The translations under genes and the position numbers were made by a program. From a virus, in IMG/VR virus record IMGVR_UViG_3300024520_000434, positions 1 through 26,145 of that record: a stretch of 26,145 bases of DNA; one strand, 5' to 3'. This document shows, one piece after another, positions 12,747 through 19,639 of the stretch. Below the pieces are notes generated by a model, which made no database searches, was not told the origin of the DNA, and saw only the letters and a list, made by a program, of their open reading frames with translations. Position 1 is the stretch's first letter. Every line of letters starts with the position of its first letter.

Positions 12747-13922
12747 GTGACGACGCTCGCGAGTCCCACCGTCTACCAGTTCTACGCCGACTCAGGCGCC
12801 GCCGATCCCATCCGCTCGACCAAGTTCCGCAAGGACATCCTTCGCGTTGGGCGTTGGCGTATCGGCGATCGCGTTTGGAACGTCACGCGAGAAACCATCG
12901 CCGAGATCGCGGCCAACTTCGACCGCTCACGCAAGGCCGGGAACCGCGTTCCTCTGGTCTGGGGCCATTCGCAATCGGCTCGCGACAAGGCGGGCGAGGT
13001 CGTCGGCCTGTCGATAACCGATGACGGCCGTGAACTGACGATGGAAGTCGCGGCGCAAGATCCCAAGGCGCGCGAGTCGTTGCGGAACGTCGACCACGCA
13101 GTATCTGTCGAGGTCCGCGAACCTTACGTAGACGGGCGAGGCAACCAGTACAGCGCCCTTCTGACACACGTCGGCATCGTCCAACACCCGGTCATCCCCG
13201 GTCAAGGTCCGTTCGTTCAACTCTCTTTGGAGTCTTCAGGCATGGGCAAGAGCATCACGCGGCAACTGGCGGAAGACGAGGTAACGGACATGGTCGCCGA
13301 GGAAGGCGTGTCGGATGCCGTCGATACCTCGGCCGAGCCGGGTTCGCCGAGTTCGAACATGATCGCGGTGAAAGACGTGGTCGAGATGTTCGCGAAGGCG
13401 ACCGGGCAGACCCTGAGCGCCGACATCGACACGGTGAAGGAACTGAAAATCGTAGTCGACATGCTCTTCGGCGCGCCGGCGTCCGATGTCGGGGCCGATG
13501 TGGCCGACGCTCCCGAAATCGACCTGACGGGTGACGAGTCGGTCGCGACGCTGTCGATCCCGGCGATGCGGAAGCAACTGAAAGAGACTCGCCGGCAACT
13601 GTCGATTCAAGTGCAATCGCGCGTCGCCGATTCGAAGGCCGCGTTCGTCCGACGCCTCGACTCGATGGTCAACGCCGGCCAGATCTCGCCGCAATTCCAA
13701 ACCGGGCTGCTGAACGCCGGCGAGGTGAGCCGGTGGCAGATGTCGATTCTCGACCCGTTCGCGGGTTCCGATGGCACCTCGGGGCCGAAGACCACGACGA
13801 AGGTTCGGCGCTTGGCGACCGCGCAGGTTCCGTCGATCGATGGCGCCACCGCGGGGCCGACCGACGCCGAGTGCGCAGCGATGGCCGCGAAGATGCTACG
13901 GCGCCCAGTCGCCGCGAACTGA
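12747..13922 (+). CDS. prohead protease / scaffold fusion
   Basis: The 391-residue protein starts at GTG 12747 behind GGCGGA. Residues about 25-158 resemble phage capsid maturation protease-type domains of the Mu gpI / prohead protease kind (VPLVWGHSQSARDKAGEVVGL at 68-88 with H74; then SVEVREPYVDG and LLTHVGIVQHPVIPG at 138-152). Residues about 200-350 are helical and charged (KELKIVVDMLF; MRKQLKETRRQLSIQV), as in scaffolds. The C-terminus is Thr/Ala-rich. Such proteins shape the procapsid and then digest the scaffold. No nucleophile can be assigned with confidence; S120 and H74 are candidates. An internal ATG at 13242 may give the scaffold alone. Confidence 0.75.
   Translation: MTTLASPTVYQFYADSGAADPIRSTKFRKDILRVGRWRIGDRVWNVTRETIAEIAANFDRSRKAGNRVPLVWGHSQSARDKAGEVVGLSITDDGRELTMEVAAQDPKARESLRNVDHAVSVEVREPYVDGRGNQYSALLTHVGIVQHPVIPGQGPFVQLSLESSGMGKSITRQLAEDEVTDMVAEEGVSDAVDTSAEPGSPSSNMIAVKDVVEMFAKATGQTLSADIDTVKELKIVVDMLFGAPASDVGADVADAPEIDLTGDESVATLSIPAMRKQLKETRRQLSIQVQSRVADSKAAFVRRLDSMVNAGQISPQFQTGLLNAGEVSRWQMSILDPFAGSDGTSGPKTTTKVRRLATAQVPSIDGATAGPTDAECAAMAAKMLRRPVAAN
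13242..13922 (+). CDS. possible nested scaffold product, in-frame internal start
   Basis: ATG 13242 (residue M166 of the long product) is preceded by GGAG nine bases upstream, at the junction between the protease-like and scaffold-like regions. Starting here would yield a 226-residue scaffold alone, as in the lambda C/Nu3 arrangement. This is inferred from position and start signal only. Confidence 0.35.
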   Translation: MGKSITRQLAEDEVTDMVAEEGVSDAVDTSAEPGSPSSNMIAVKDVVEMFAKATGQTLSADIDTVKELKIVVDMLFGAPASDVGADVADAPEIDLTGDESVATLSIPAMRKQLKETRRQLSIQVQSRVADSKAAFVRRLDSMVNAGQISPQFQTGLLNAGEVSRWQMSILDPFAGSDGTSGPKTTTKVRRLATAQVPSIDGATAGPTDAECAAMAAKMLRRPVAAN

Positions 13923-13982
13923 CCTTGTAGCGGTCGGCTCGGGGCCGGTTGCGTCTGAACCAAACGATTGAGGAGAACAGAA

Positions 13983-14597
13983 ATGGTACAGCTTGCCGGA
14001 TATGAAGCGGGCGCGTCGATCACTCCGCGAGAGATTCAGTTCAGCGTCGAGGACGGGCAACTCAAGCCGGGCGGTATCGTCATCAACGGCACGCTCGGAA
14101 TCGACGGCGGCAACTCGATCACGAACGAGATTCGAGCCGGTTGGCTCATGGGCCAGATCACGGCGACCGGGTTGTGGACGCCGTGCAAGCGGACGCAGGT
14201 CAACCTTGCCTCGGCGACCGTCACGGCGCTGATCGTCGACAACAGCTATCCGTTCGTCGTTGGTGACGACATCTCGGTCGGGGCCGATACCGGGATCGAA
14301 ATCACGGCGATCAACTACGCGACTCACACGCTGACCATCGCATCGACCGCCGTAGTCGACAACGAGGTCGTGGTCGCCGAGGACGGGTCAGAGATCTGCC
14401 GAGGCGTCCTGGCCTCCTGGGCCAAGTTGCGCAACCGCGAGAACGACGCTTTGGCGAATGCCTCGGCGCAATTGTTCATCGCCGGCAAAGTCGACCAGGC
14501 GAACCTGCTGGGCGACGTGGCGGCCGTCATTGCGACAGCGTCGAGCCATTTCCTCGAAGGCATCCAGTTCTGGAACGCCGGCATTCGGACGCTGTAG
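13983..14597 (+). CDS. capsid decoration-like protein
   Basis: The 204-residue protein begins at ATG 13983 with GAGGAGA six bases upstream. It is rich in beta strands and Val/Ile/Thr/Ala (FSVEDGQLKPGGIVING; STAVVDNEVVVAEDG), has few charged clusters, and ends with a helical region (GDVAAVIATASSHFLEG). Its place between protease/scaffold and major capsid protein is the usual slot for head decoration (lambda gpD-like) proteins, which stabilise the expanded shell. It is longer than gpD (110 aa), so a specific family is not assigned. Confidence 0.62.
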   Translation: MVQLAGYEAGASITPREIQFSVEDGQLKPGGIVINGTLGIDGGNSITNEIRAGWLMGQITATGLWTPCKRTQVNLASATVTALIVDNSYPFVVGDDISVGADTGIEITAINYATHTLTIASTAVVDNEVVVAEDGSEICRGVLASWAKLRNRENDALANASAQLFIAGKVDQANLLGDVAAVIATASSHFLEGIQFWNAGIRTL

Positions 14598-14662
14598 CGC
14601 AAGGGACCATCGAAGCGGTCGGGGGGTCCGGCCATTGAAACGACCAATAGGGAGCGAACGAA

Positions 14663-15778
14663 ATGGCCAGTCTCACCGATGTTGCGAAGGTGCTCGACTA
14701 CCGGACCTTGGCGTCCGTCTACTCGGAAGCGGGGCGCGACAATCTCGCGCTGAACACCTACTTCAACATGTACACCGGGGGCGCCCGCGAGCAGTTTCGA
14801 AACGACGAGGTCGAGTTCGTGAAGCTGTCGCGGACCAAGGACCCGATGCCGTTAAACCACCGGGGAAGCCCGGCGCGAGTGGTCACGCCGACCGGCAAGG
14901 ACCGCGCCTACCTGCGCATGCTGAATATGTACGACGTGCTCGAATTGGGTATGGACACGCTCCAGATGTTGCGGAACCCGGACCAGTGGGTTCTGCAAGA
15001 CAAGGGGCGAGAAGAGGTCGCGCAACAGACGACCGACCTTGCAACGCGGCACTCGGTCGCGAAGCAAGTCTTCATGGCGAAGTACATGTCGAGCCAGACG
15101 ATCTGGATCGACGGCAACGGCGACATTCTCGAATCGTCCACGGGCGCCGTCGAGACGATCGCAACCGGCATCCCGACGCAGAATATCGGCCAGGTTCCGG
15201 GCGCCGGGTTCGGCATCACGGGCGACATCATCGACGCCGCGTGGGATGTCGCGGGGACCAAGATCCTCACGCAGTTGGACAAGTTGAACGAAGCGGCCGA
15301 GGCGCAGAACAGCGAACCTTTGCGTCACATCTGGATTCATCGGTCGAACAAGTTCTGGTTGCGCCAGAATACCGAGATCCTCGCGATGTACTCGGCCGGC
15401 CAGGATCGGCTCGACAACGCGCTCTCGGGAGACACGTTCGAACTCAACGGCTATACGTTCCATTTCTACGGCGGAACGTACACCACCACCGCAGCGGCGA
15501 CCGGGTATTACGTCCCGAAGGCGCAGGCCATCATCACGCCCGATCCGGGCGATGGTCGGTGGATCATGAACGCGGACGGCCTCCAGCTTGTCCCGACTCA
15601 GTCGGGCGTCATGCCGACCGTCGAGGCCGCGCTGTCGAACTGGACCGACGTGTTCGGCGACTTCGCCTACGCGAGCGTCGTCGACAATCCCCCGCGAACC
15701 CAACTGTTCGCCGGCAGCAACTGGCTCTTCGGGTTCAAGTCGCCGAAGTCCACCTTCGCGCCGACGGTCGACTTCTAA
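14663..15778 (+). CDS. major capsid protein (HK97-fold, lambda gpE-like)
   Basis: The 371-residue protein has the length and position of a major capsid protein. GGGAG lies nine bases before the ATG. Recognisable features of the gpE-type group are the early DYRTLASVYSEAG segment, the RHIWIHRSNKFWL core (about 228-240), the FELNGYTFHFYGGTY strand-turn, and the C-terminal IITPDPGDGRWIMNADG followed by FAYASVVDNPPRTQLF. There is no N-terminal scaffold delta domain, in keeping with a separate scaffold upstream. It assembles the icosahedral shell. The exact subfamily would need a profile search. Confidence 0.8.
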   Translation: MASLTDVAKVLDYRTLASVYSEAGRDNLALNTYFNMYTGGAREQFRNDEVEFVKLSRTKDPMPLNHRGSPARVVTPTGKDRAYLRMLNMYDVLELGMDTLQMLRNPDQWVLQDKGREEVAQQTTDLATRHSVAKQVFMAKYMSSQTIWIDGNGDILESSTGAVETIATGIPTQNIGQVPGAGFGITGDIIDAAWDVAGTKILTQLDKLNEAAEAQNSEPLRHIWIHRSNKFWLRQNTEILAMYSAGQDRLDNALSGDTFELNGYTFHFYGGTYTTTAAATGYYVPKAQAIITPDPGDGRWIMNADGLQLVPTQSGVMPTVEAALSNWTDVFGDFAYASVVDNPPRTQLFAGSNWLFGFKSPKSTFAPTVDF

Positions 15779-15828
15779 GCGGCTGTCGAGGCGGCGGCCG
15801 TGGGTTCGGGCACTGGCGAGGGGTTGGA

Positions 15829-16128
15829 ATGGCGAAACGATCGAACAGCGTCGACGAGTCCATCTTGGGCGGTCTGAAGATGCCGTTCGGGGAGTTCACG
15901 GGCCAGCCGATCACCGACGTTCCGCCCTCGCATCTCGAAGCGTTGCTCGCCGAGAAGGGCGTCGGGATGTCGGACTTGAGCGGGTCGGAACTCGGCAAGA
16001 TCCGCCGCTGCAAGATCCTCGTCCCGGCCGAGGCGATCGTCCGCCATTGGCGGCAGTCCTCGAAGCGACGCAAGGTCCGGAAGCCGGTCGAGGTCGTCGA
16101 CGAACCACCGGCGACCGAGACCGATTGA
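15829..16128 (+). CDS. small protein with FGxFxGxxxxDVP motif (exonuclease X C-terminal/DUF3820-like)
   Basis: The 99-residue product starts at ATG 15829 with GAGGGG upstream. MPFGEFTGQPITDVPPSHLEALL (residues 18-40) matches a short domain, often written FGKYKGxxxxDxPxxYLxWL. It is found at the C-terminus of exonuclease X-like proteins and as a stand-alone protein (DUF3820). The rest is basic (SSKRRKVRKPVEV) and then acidic. No nuclease catalytic residues are present, so it probably binds nucleic acid or a protein. It is the last gene before a strong terminator and is out of place in a capsid cassette. Confidence 0.68.
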   Translation: MAKRSNSVDESILGGLKMPFGEFTGQPITDVPPSHLEALLAEKGVGMSDLSGSELGKIRRCKILVPAEAIVRHWRQSSKRRKVRKPVEVVDEPPATETD

Positions 16129-16153
16129 ACCGGGCCGGACGAACTATCGCTCT

Positions 16154-16186
16154 CCCCGCTCCGATCCACGCGGGGCGGGGTTTTTT
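16154..16186 (+). terminator. strong rho-independent terminator
   Basis: A 10-bp stem pairs 16154-16163 (CCCCGCTCCG) with 16171-16180 (CGGGGCGGGG), with one G-T pair and a 7-base loop, and is followed directly by TTTTTT (16181-16186). It ends the capsid cassette. The connector gene starts 18 bases later, which leaves no room for a promoter between them. Confidence 0.9.
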
Positions 16187-16204
16187 GTTGCCGCAAGGTG
16201 AACT

Positions 16205-16687
16205 ATGGCGAACGTAACAACCTATTGCAGTCGTCAGAACGTCATCGACCGCATCACCGACGCCGGGTTCGAGTACGCGGCCGACGACAACCAAAGCGAA
16301 GACTTGACCGAGGCCGAGAAGGTCGCGTCTATCGACGAGGCCATAGCGTTCGCCGGCGTGCGGATCGACGAGTCGTTGTGGAAGTGGGTCGACGTTCTCC
16401 CGATCGTGCAAAGCGACACGGCCCGCAATGAACCGTTGAAACACTTGGCGATCGACATCGCGTCCGAACGCATCTTTCAGCGCGGGGGCGGCGTCGTTCC
16501 CGAATCGATCGCCCAAGCAGCGAGCGAGGCGAAGGCGACTCTCATGCGGTACATGGCGAACGAGTCGAGGCCGACCGGCATCGCCTACCCGATCGACGCC
16601 GAGGATCGCGAGGTTGCGCGTCTCGGGACACCTGTCGTGGTCAACCCGCGTAGGCGTGGCCCGTCGGTCGTTCGGAGGCGCTACTAA
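16205..16687 (+). CDS. head-tail connector (Mu gp36/DUF1320-like)
   Basis: The 160-residue protein starts at ATG 16205 with AAGGTG upstream. The opening YCSRQNVIDRITDAGFEYAA (residues 7-26), a run of acidic helices (AEKVASIDEAIAFAGVRID) and the later HLAIDIASERIF (82-93) follow the layout of small all-helical adaptor proteins. These (gp36 of Mu, gp6 of HK97) sit beneath the portal and close the head. A basic tail (NPRRRGPSVVRRRY) ends it. Its stop overlaps the next ATG (TAATG). Family placement is by pattern, not search. Confidence 0.7.
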   Translation: MANVTTYCSRQNVIDRITDAGFEYAADDNQSEDLTEAEKVASIDEAIAFAGVRIDESLWKWVDVLPIVQSDTARNEPLKHLAIDIASERIFQRGGGVVPESIAQAASEAKATLMRYMANESRPTGIAYPIDAEDREVARLGTPVVVNPRRRGPSVVRRRY

Positions 16688-17196
16688 TGGCCCTTCCGAT
16701 CCTCACAACGATGCGACGGAGCCTATGGAGCGCGGTCGACGCTTGGGAACCGTTCGACGGGCTATTTCGCGAGAAGGTCCGCGCGGAAGCGAAGGGCACG
16801 GTTCTCGCTGCGGACTACACGCCGAAGGTCGCGAACCTGCCGGCGCTGCTCATGCAACCGTCCGCGCTACCGCCGACCGGGTGGCGGACGAACCAAGAGC
16901 AAGAGATTCAATACCCAATCGACGTGACCGTCTGGACGCATCACCGGTCCGTGCTCGATGGCGAATGGATATGGGAACAGTTCAACCGCTGCCTCTGGCA
17001 ATCGACGGCGCCGGGCGGCTCGCGATCCTACCTGTTCGACCGCGATCATGGGGCGCTTGACAATCACTCCACGAGCCTTCCGGGCGCCATCTTCGTCGGG
17101 CCGGACATGACGCGGTGGGACTGGGGCGTAGTTTTGATCCGGGCGTGGACCCCTGAAACTGAAACGGCTGAAATCGACAAAGCGGAGGCTATCTGA
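16687..17196 (+). CDS. probable neck/tail terminator protein
   Basis: The 169-residue product begins MALPILTTMRRSLWSAVD. It is a mixed alpha/beta protein with several Trp-rich strands (IQYPIDVTVWTHHRS, RWDWGVVLIRAW). Its place between the head connector and the tail tube, with one-base overlaps on both sides, is where siphoviruses encode head-closure or tail-terminator proteins. No specific motif confirms this, so the name is positional. Confidence 0.58.
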   Translation: MALPILTTMRRSLWSAVDAWEPFDGLFREKVRAEAKGTVLAADYTPKVANLPALLMQPSALPPTGWRTNQEQEIQYPIDVTVWTHHRSVLDGEWIWEQFNRCLWQSTAPGGSRSYLFDRDHGALDNHSTSLPGAIFVGPDMTRWDWGVVLIRAWTPETETAEIDKAEAI

Positions 17197-18149
17197 TGGC
17201 ACAGCTTGGCAAAGCGGGCGGACATCGGCCGTACCTGCATTTCGCGAAGGAATCGGTATGGTCGACGCCGGTTACGCCGGACATCTACTTGCCCTACGAT
17301 TCCTACGGCGTGATCGCGGCGCCGGCGTATTACGTTGCAAACCGCTTTACCGGCGTTCGGCAGCGCAAGTCCGATAACGAGATCCACCAAATCCCGGTGG
17401 GCGGTACGATCGCCTGCGACCTGCTCGGGTTCCAGTTCAACTCGCTCGCGGCCGGCCTGATGTCGATCGCCCAGCATCTCATCGACCCGGCGTTCTCAGG
17501 GCCTGCAAGCGAAACTCTCGACTCGCTGACGTTCAACCTCTTCGACCCGAACGAGGGAACCGGCACCAGCGGCAAGCTACACGACGGCTGTCGCATCAAC
17601 TCGCTGACGCTCTCGGGCGACGAGGGGTCGGCGCCGATCAAGCTATCTCTCGACGTGTTCGCGGCTGCTGAAGCCGTCGCGGCCGAGGTGGCCCTGCCGG
17701 CTGCGAGCCGACGCCGGGCGTTCCTGTTCCGCGATTCCGTGTTCTCTTTCGGTGGGACGACCACGCCGCTGAAGTCGTTCGGATTCACGTTGGAAAACAA
17801 CCTGATCCGGAAGTACAACAACTCGCTTCTCGTGTCGGGGATCTACGCCGGCGACCGAAACACCTCGCTGACCTTCGCTCTCGACAAGGATTCCGATACG
17901 TACGACCTGCTCCGAAGGGTGACCGACTTCAGCGACCGGACCGCGCAGATTGTCTTGAAGGGCGACCACGAAGGCACTGGGGCGACCGGGACATTCACCA
18001 CGTTGACGATGGATTTCGACGTCACCCAGTTCGCGGGCGCGACCGACGACACAGCGCGCAACGACCTGATGGGGCAAAGCTTGTCGTACGCGGTGCTGAA
18101 GGCGGACACGTCGGCGAACGACGTTGACTTGACGTGGAGCGACACGTGA
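17196..18149 (+). CDS. major tail tube protein
   Basis: The 317-residue protein starts at the ATG overlapping the upstream TGA. It is beta-rich with repeated strand-turn patterns (VPVGGTIACDLLGFQF-like stretch at about 66-82, NSLTLSGDEGSAPIKLSLDVFA at about 134-155, SFGFTLENNLIRKYN at about 188-203, TDFSDRTAQIVLKGDHEG at about 246-263). These resemble tail tube proteins of the kind with two related beta-sandwich halves. Tube proteins polymerise into the channel for DNA. Position just upstream of tail completion, chaperone and tape measure genes supports this strongly. Confidence 0.75.
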   Translation: MAQLGKAGGHRPYLHFAKESVWSTPVTPDIYLPYDSYGVIAAPAYYVANRFTGVRQRKSDNEIHQIPVGGTIACDLLGFQFNSLAAGLMSIAQHLIDPAFSGPASETLDSLTFNLFDPNEGTGTSGKLHDGCRINSLTLSGDEGSAPIKLSLDVFAAAEAVAAEVALPAASRRRAFLFRDSVFSFGGTTTPLKSFGFTLENNLIRKYNNSLLVSGIYAGDRNTSLTFALDKDSDTYDLLRRVTDFSDRTAQIVLKGDHEGTGATGTFTTLTMDFDVTQFAGATDDTARNDLMGQSLSYAVLKADTSANDVDLTWSDT

Positions 18150-18901
18150 GCAAGTTTTCGATTCAAGCTGATTTCCAACGGGACGCCGGGCGGCTCAAGG
18201 CTGCGCGCGCCAAGCTTCCGGCTGCGCGCAAAGCCGGAATGCGCGCGGTCGGCGTCCAGGTCATCGCGTGGGCCGTTCGCGACTTCCGAGGCCGTTCCGT
18301 CGGCGGTTCCCAAGGCGGTACGACCTGGCGGCGTATCGGGCGTTCCGCGATCGCGAGCCGACTTGCGAAGCGTTCGCCCTGGCAAGCCATCGGGGCGACG
18401 CTGGCGGCGATGACGGCGGTCGAGCGGCCGTTGCGCGAGAACCTGGCCCGGATGATGCCGGGCGCCGGGACGAGGCAGCAACGCGGGGCAATCGCCCACG
18501 CGTTCGAGGAAGCGAACCCGATCCTCTCGAAGAACAAGGCGACACGGAAGAAGCTGAAGGCCAAGCGCAAGGGGATGATCGATACGGAGTTGGCCCGGCA
18601 TGCGATCGGCGTCGACACCGGGCGGCTCGTCAACTCGCTGGTCCACGGCGAACCTGAGCTTGCCGGAATCAATCCGGGCAAGATGCGACCGGGGACGCCA
18701 CCGCCGCCGCGCGCCGAGTTCAAAGAGGGGAAAGAATCGATCACCGTCGGCTCGAACCTCGAGTACGCGAAACACTTCGATAAGCTACGGCCGGTCTTCC
18801 CCCGTACCATGATCACGTCGGCGCGCAAGAAGGAGCTGCAAGAGCTGCTCGCGGACGTGCAGGACGAGGTGATCCGGGAATCGTACGAGGGGAAAGCATG
18901 A
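18146..18901 (+). CDS. tail completion / virion morphogenesis protein (Mu gpG-like)
   Basis: The 251-residue product starts at GTG 18146 (GTGA overlap) behind GGAG. The C-terminal half has the hallmark of the phage virion-morphogenesis / HK97 gp10 group: DTGRLVNSLVHG (157-168) then ITVGSNLEYAKHFDKLRPVFPRTM (199-222). A basic helical section (about 125-147) and a Gly/Arg-rich N-terminal half precede it. Such proteins finish or join the tail end. In most siphoviruses this gene comes before the tube gene; here it follows it. Confidence 0.75.
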   Translation: MSKFSIQADFQRDAGRLKAARAKLPAARKAGMRAVGVQVIAWAVRDFRGRSVGGSQGGTTWRRIGRSAIASRLAKRSPWQAIGATLAAMTAVERPLRENLARMMPGAGTRQQRGAIAHAFEEANPILSKNKATRKKLKAKRKGMIDTELARHAIGVDTGRLVNSLVHGEPELAGINPGKMRPGTPPPPRAEFKEGKESITVGSNLEYAKHFDKLRPVFPRTMITSARKKELQELLADVQDEVIRESYEGKA

Positions 18902-19356
18902 TCGTTGGCGGTGGAGACAAGGGCGACAAGGGGCCTGGGCCGTTCCCGGTGACGATTTCAAACCCGTCCTTCGGGTCGGCCGTCCTGCTCGTCAAGCGGG
19001 TGACGTGGGCCGACACGGCGGGTCAGATCGGCGTGCGGAACGACGCGGCTGTCGAGGGCGGTTCGCCCGGGAAGGCGGACGCGGAATACGTGATGGCAAC
19101 CGCGATTGTCGGCTGGTCCGACGTGTTCGACTCGGAAGGGGCGGCCGTGCCGTTCTCTCGGGACGCCCTGGCGGAAGCATGCACGGCTCATCCGCTGTTC
19201 GGTTGGTGCGCGTGGCGAGTGGCGGACAATGCGTTCTCGGGCATCACCGAGGACGTTGTGGGAAACTTGCCGGCGCCGTCCGACAATGGGTCCGGAACGG
19301 CCGAAGCGACGACGCCAGAATCAACCGATGGCAGCGATATCGAACCGAACGGCTGA
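18898..19356 (+). CDS. tail assembly chaperone, short form (gpG-type)
   Basis: The 152-residue protein starts at ATG 18898, overlapping the previous stop (ATGA). A central VGWSDVFDSEGAAVPFSRD (71-89) is typical of tail assembly chaperones, where a GW...V...DG...PF...L pattern is common. The tail after residue 124 is Ser/Thr/Gly-rich and acidic, unlike a folded domain. At codon 122-123 the frame meets GGGAAAC, where a -1 shift would make a longer product. Chaperones of this kind coat the tape measure before the tube forms. Confidence 0.75.
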   Translation: MIVGGGDKGDKGPGPFPVTISNPSFGSAVLLVKRVTWADTAGQIGVRNDAAVEGGSPGKADAEYVMATAIVGWSDVFDSEGAAVPFSRDALAEACTAHPLFGWCAWRVADNAFSGITEDVVGNLPAPSDNGSGTAEATTPESTDGSDIEPNG

Positions 19357-19508
19357 TATGGGAAGAGCTTGGCCTTTCCCGCGCCGACCTCGCGGACATG
19401 CCGGCGAACGAAGTCGAAGAGCTGATCGTCATCGGCAATTGGCGAACAAAGGTGATCGAGGAGATCGCCGAGATCCGCAGGCAGGCCGACGCTATGAGAT
19501 CCAGATGA
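18898..19508 (+). CDS. tail assembly chaperone, frameshifted long form (gpG-T type)
   Basis: A -1 slip on GGGAAAC (19260-19266) joins the first 123 residues to the next frame from 19266, giving a 203-residue product. The added 80 residues are charged and helical (RLIWEELGLSRADLADMP, then EELIVIGNWRTKVIEEIAEI) and have no proper start of their own. The heptamer is in the correct phase (G GGA AAC) and a stem follows. This is the lambda G/GT arrangement; lambda uses GGGAAAG. In lambda the long form links tube subunits and tape measure during assembly. Confidence 0.75.
19260..19301 (+). promoter_or_regulatory. programmed -1 frameshift site with downstream stem
   Basis: The slippery heptamer GGGAAAC lies at 19260-19266 with the codon boundaries needed for tandem slippage. 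After 8 bases, 19275-19282 can pair with 19293-19301 (8 bp with one bulged A, 10-base loop). The geometry is that of a classic frameshift stimulator. Confidence 0.75.
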
Positions 19509-19587
19509 ACCAAACGATGCACACCCACATTACGGCGAAGCAGACCAGTTGCGTAGCATTCCATCGAGTCGGCGTTGACGAAGTCAT
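19492..19587 (-). CDS. 31-residue antisense membrane protein
   Basis: On the - strand, an ATG (complement of 19585-19587) with AAAGGGG six bases upstream opens a 31-codon frame ending at TAG (19492-19494). The product begins MTSSTPTRWNATQ and continues as one hydrophobic helix (LVCFAVMWVCIVWFIWI). It fills the otherwise empty 131-base gap between the chaperone and tape measure genes and opposes their direction. A weak promoter-like pair (TTGCCA, 17 bases, CAAGAT) can be seen on the same strand. It may be a superinfection or immunity membrane protein, or chance; conservation is not known. Confidence 0.45.
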   Translation of the reverse strand: MTSSTPTRWNATQLVCFAVMWVCIVWFIWIS

Positions 19588-19639
19588 GGTGAACCCCTTT
19601 CGTTGATGTGTTCCTTGATCTTGGGCCGAGATTGGACCA

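Noticed and set aside
19397-19508. separate small gene starting at the internal ATG near 19397
   Set aside because: No ribosome binding site and it would cut the helical extension; the -1 frameshift explains the frame better.
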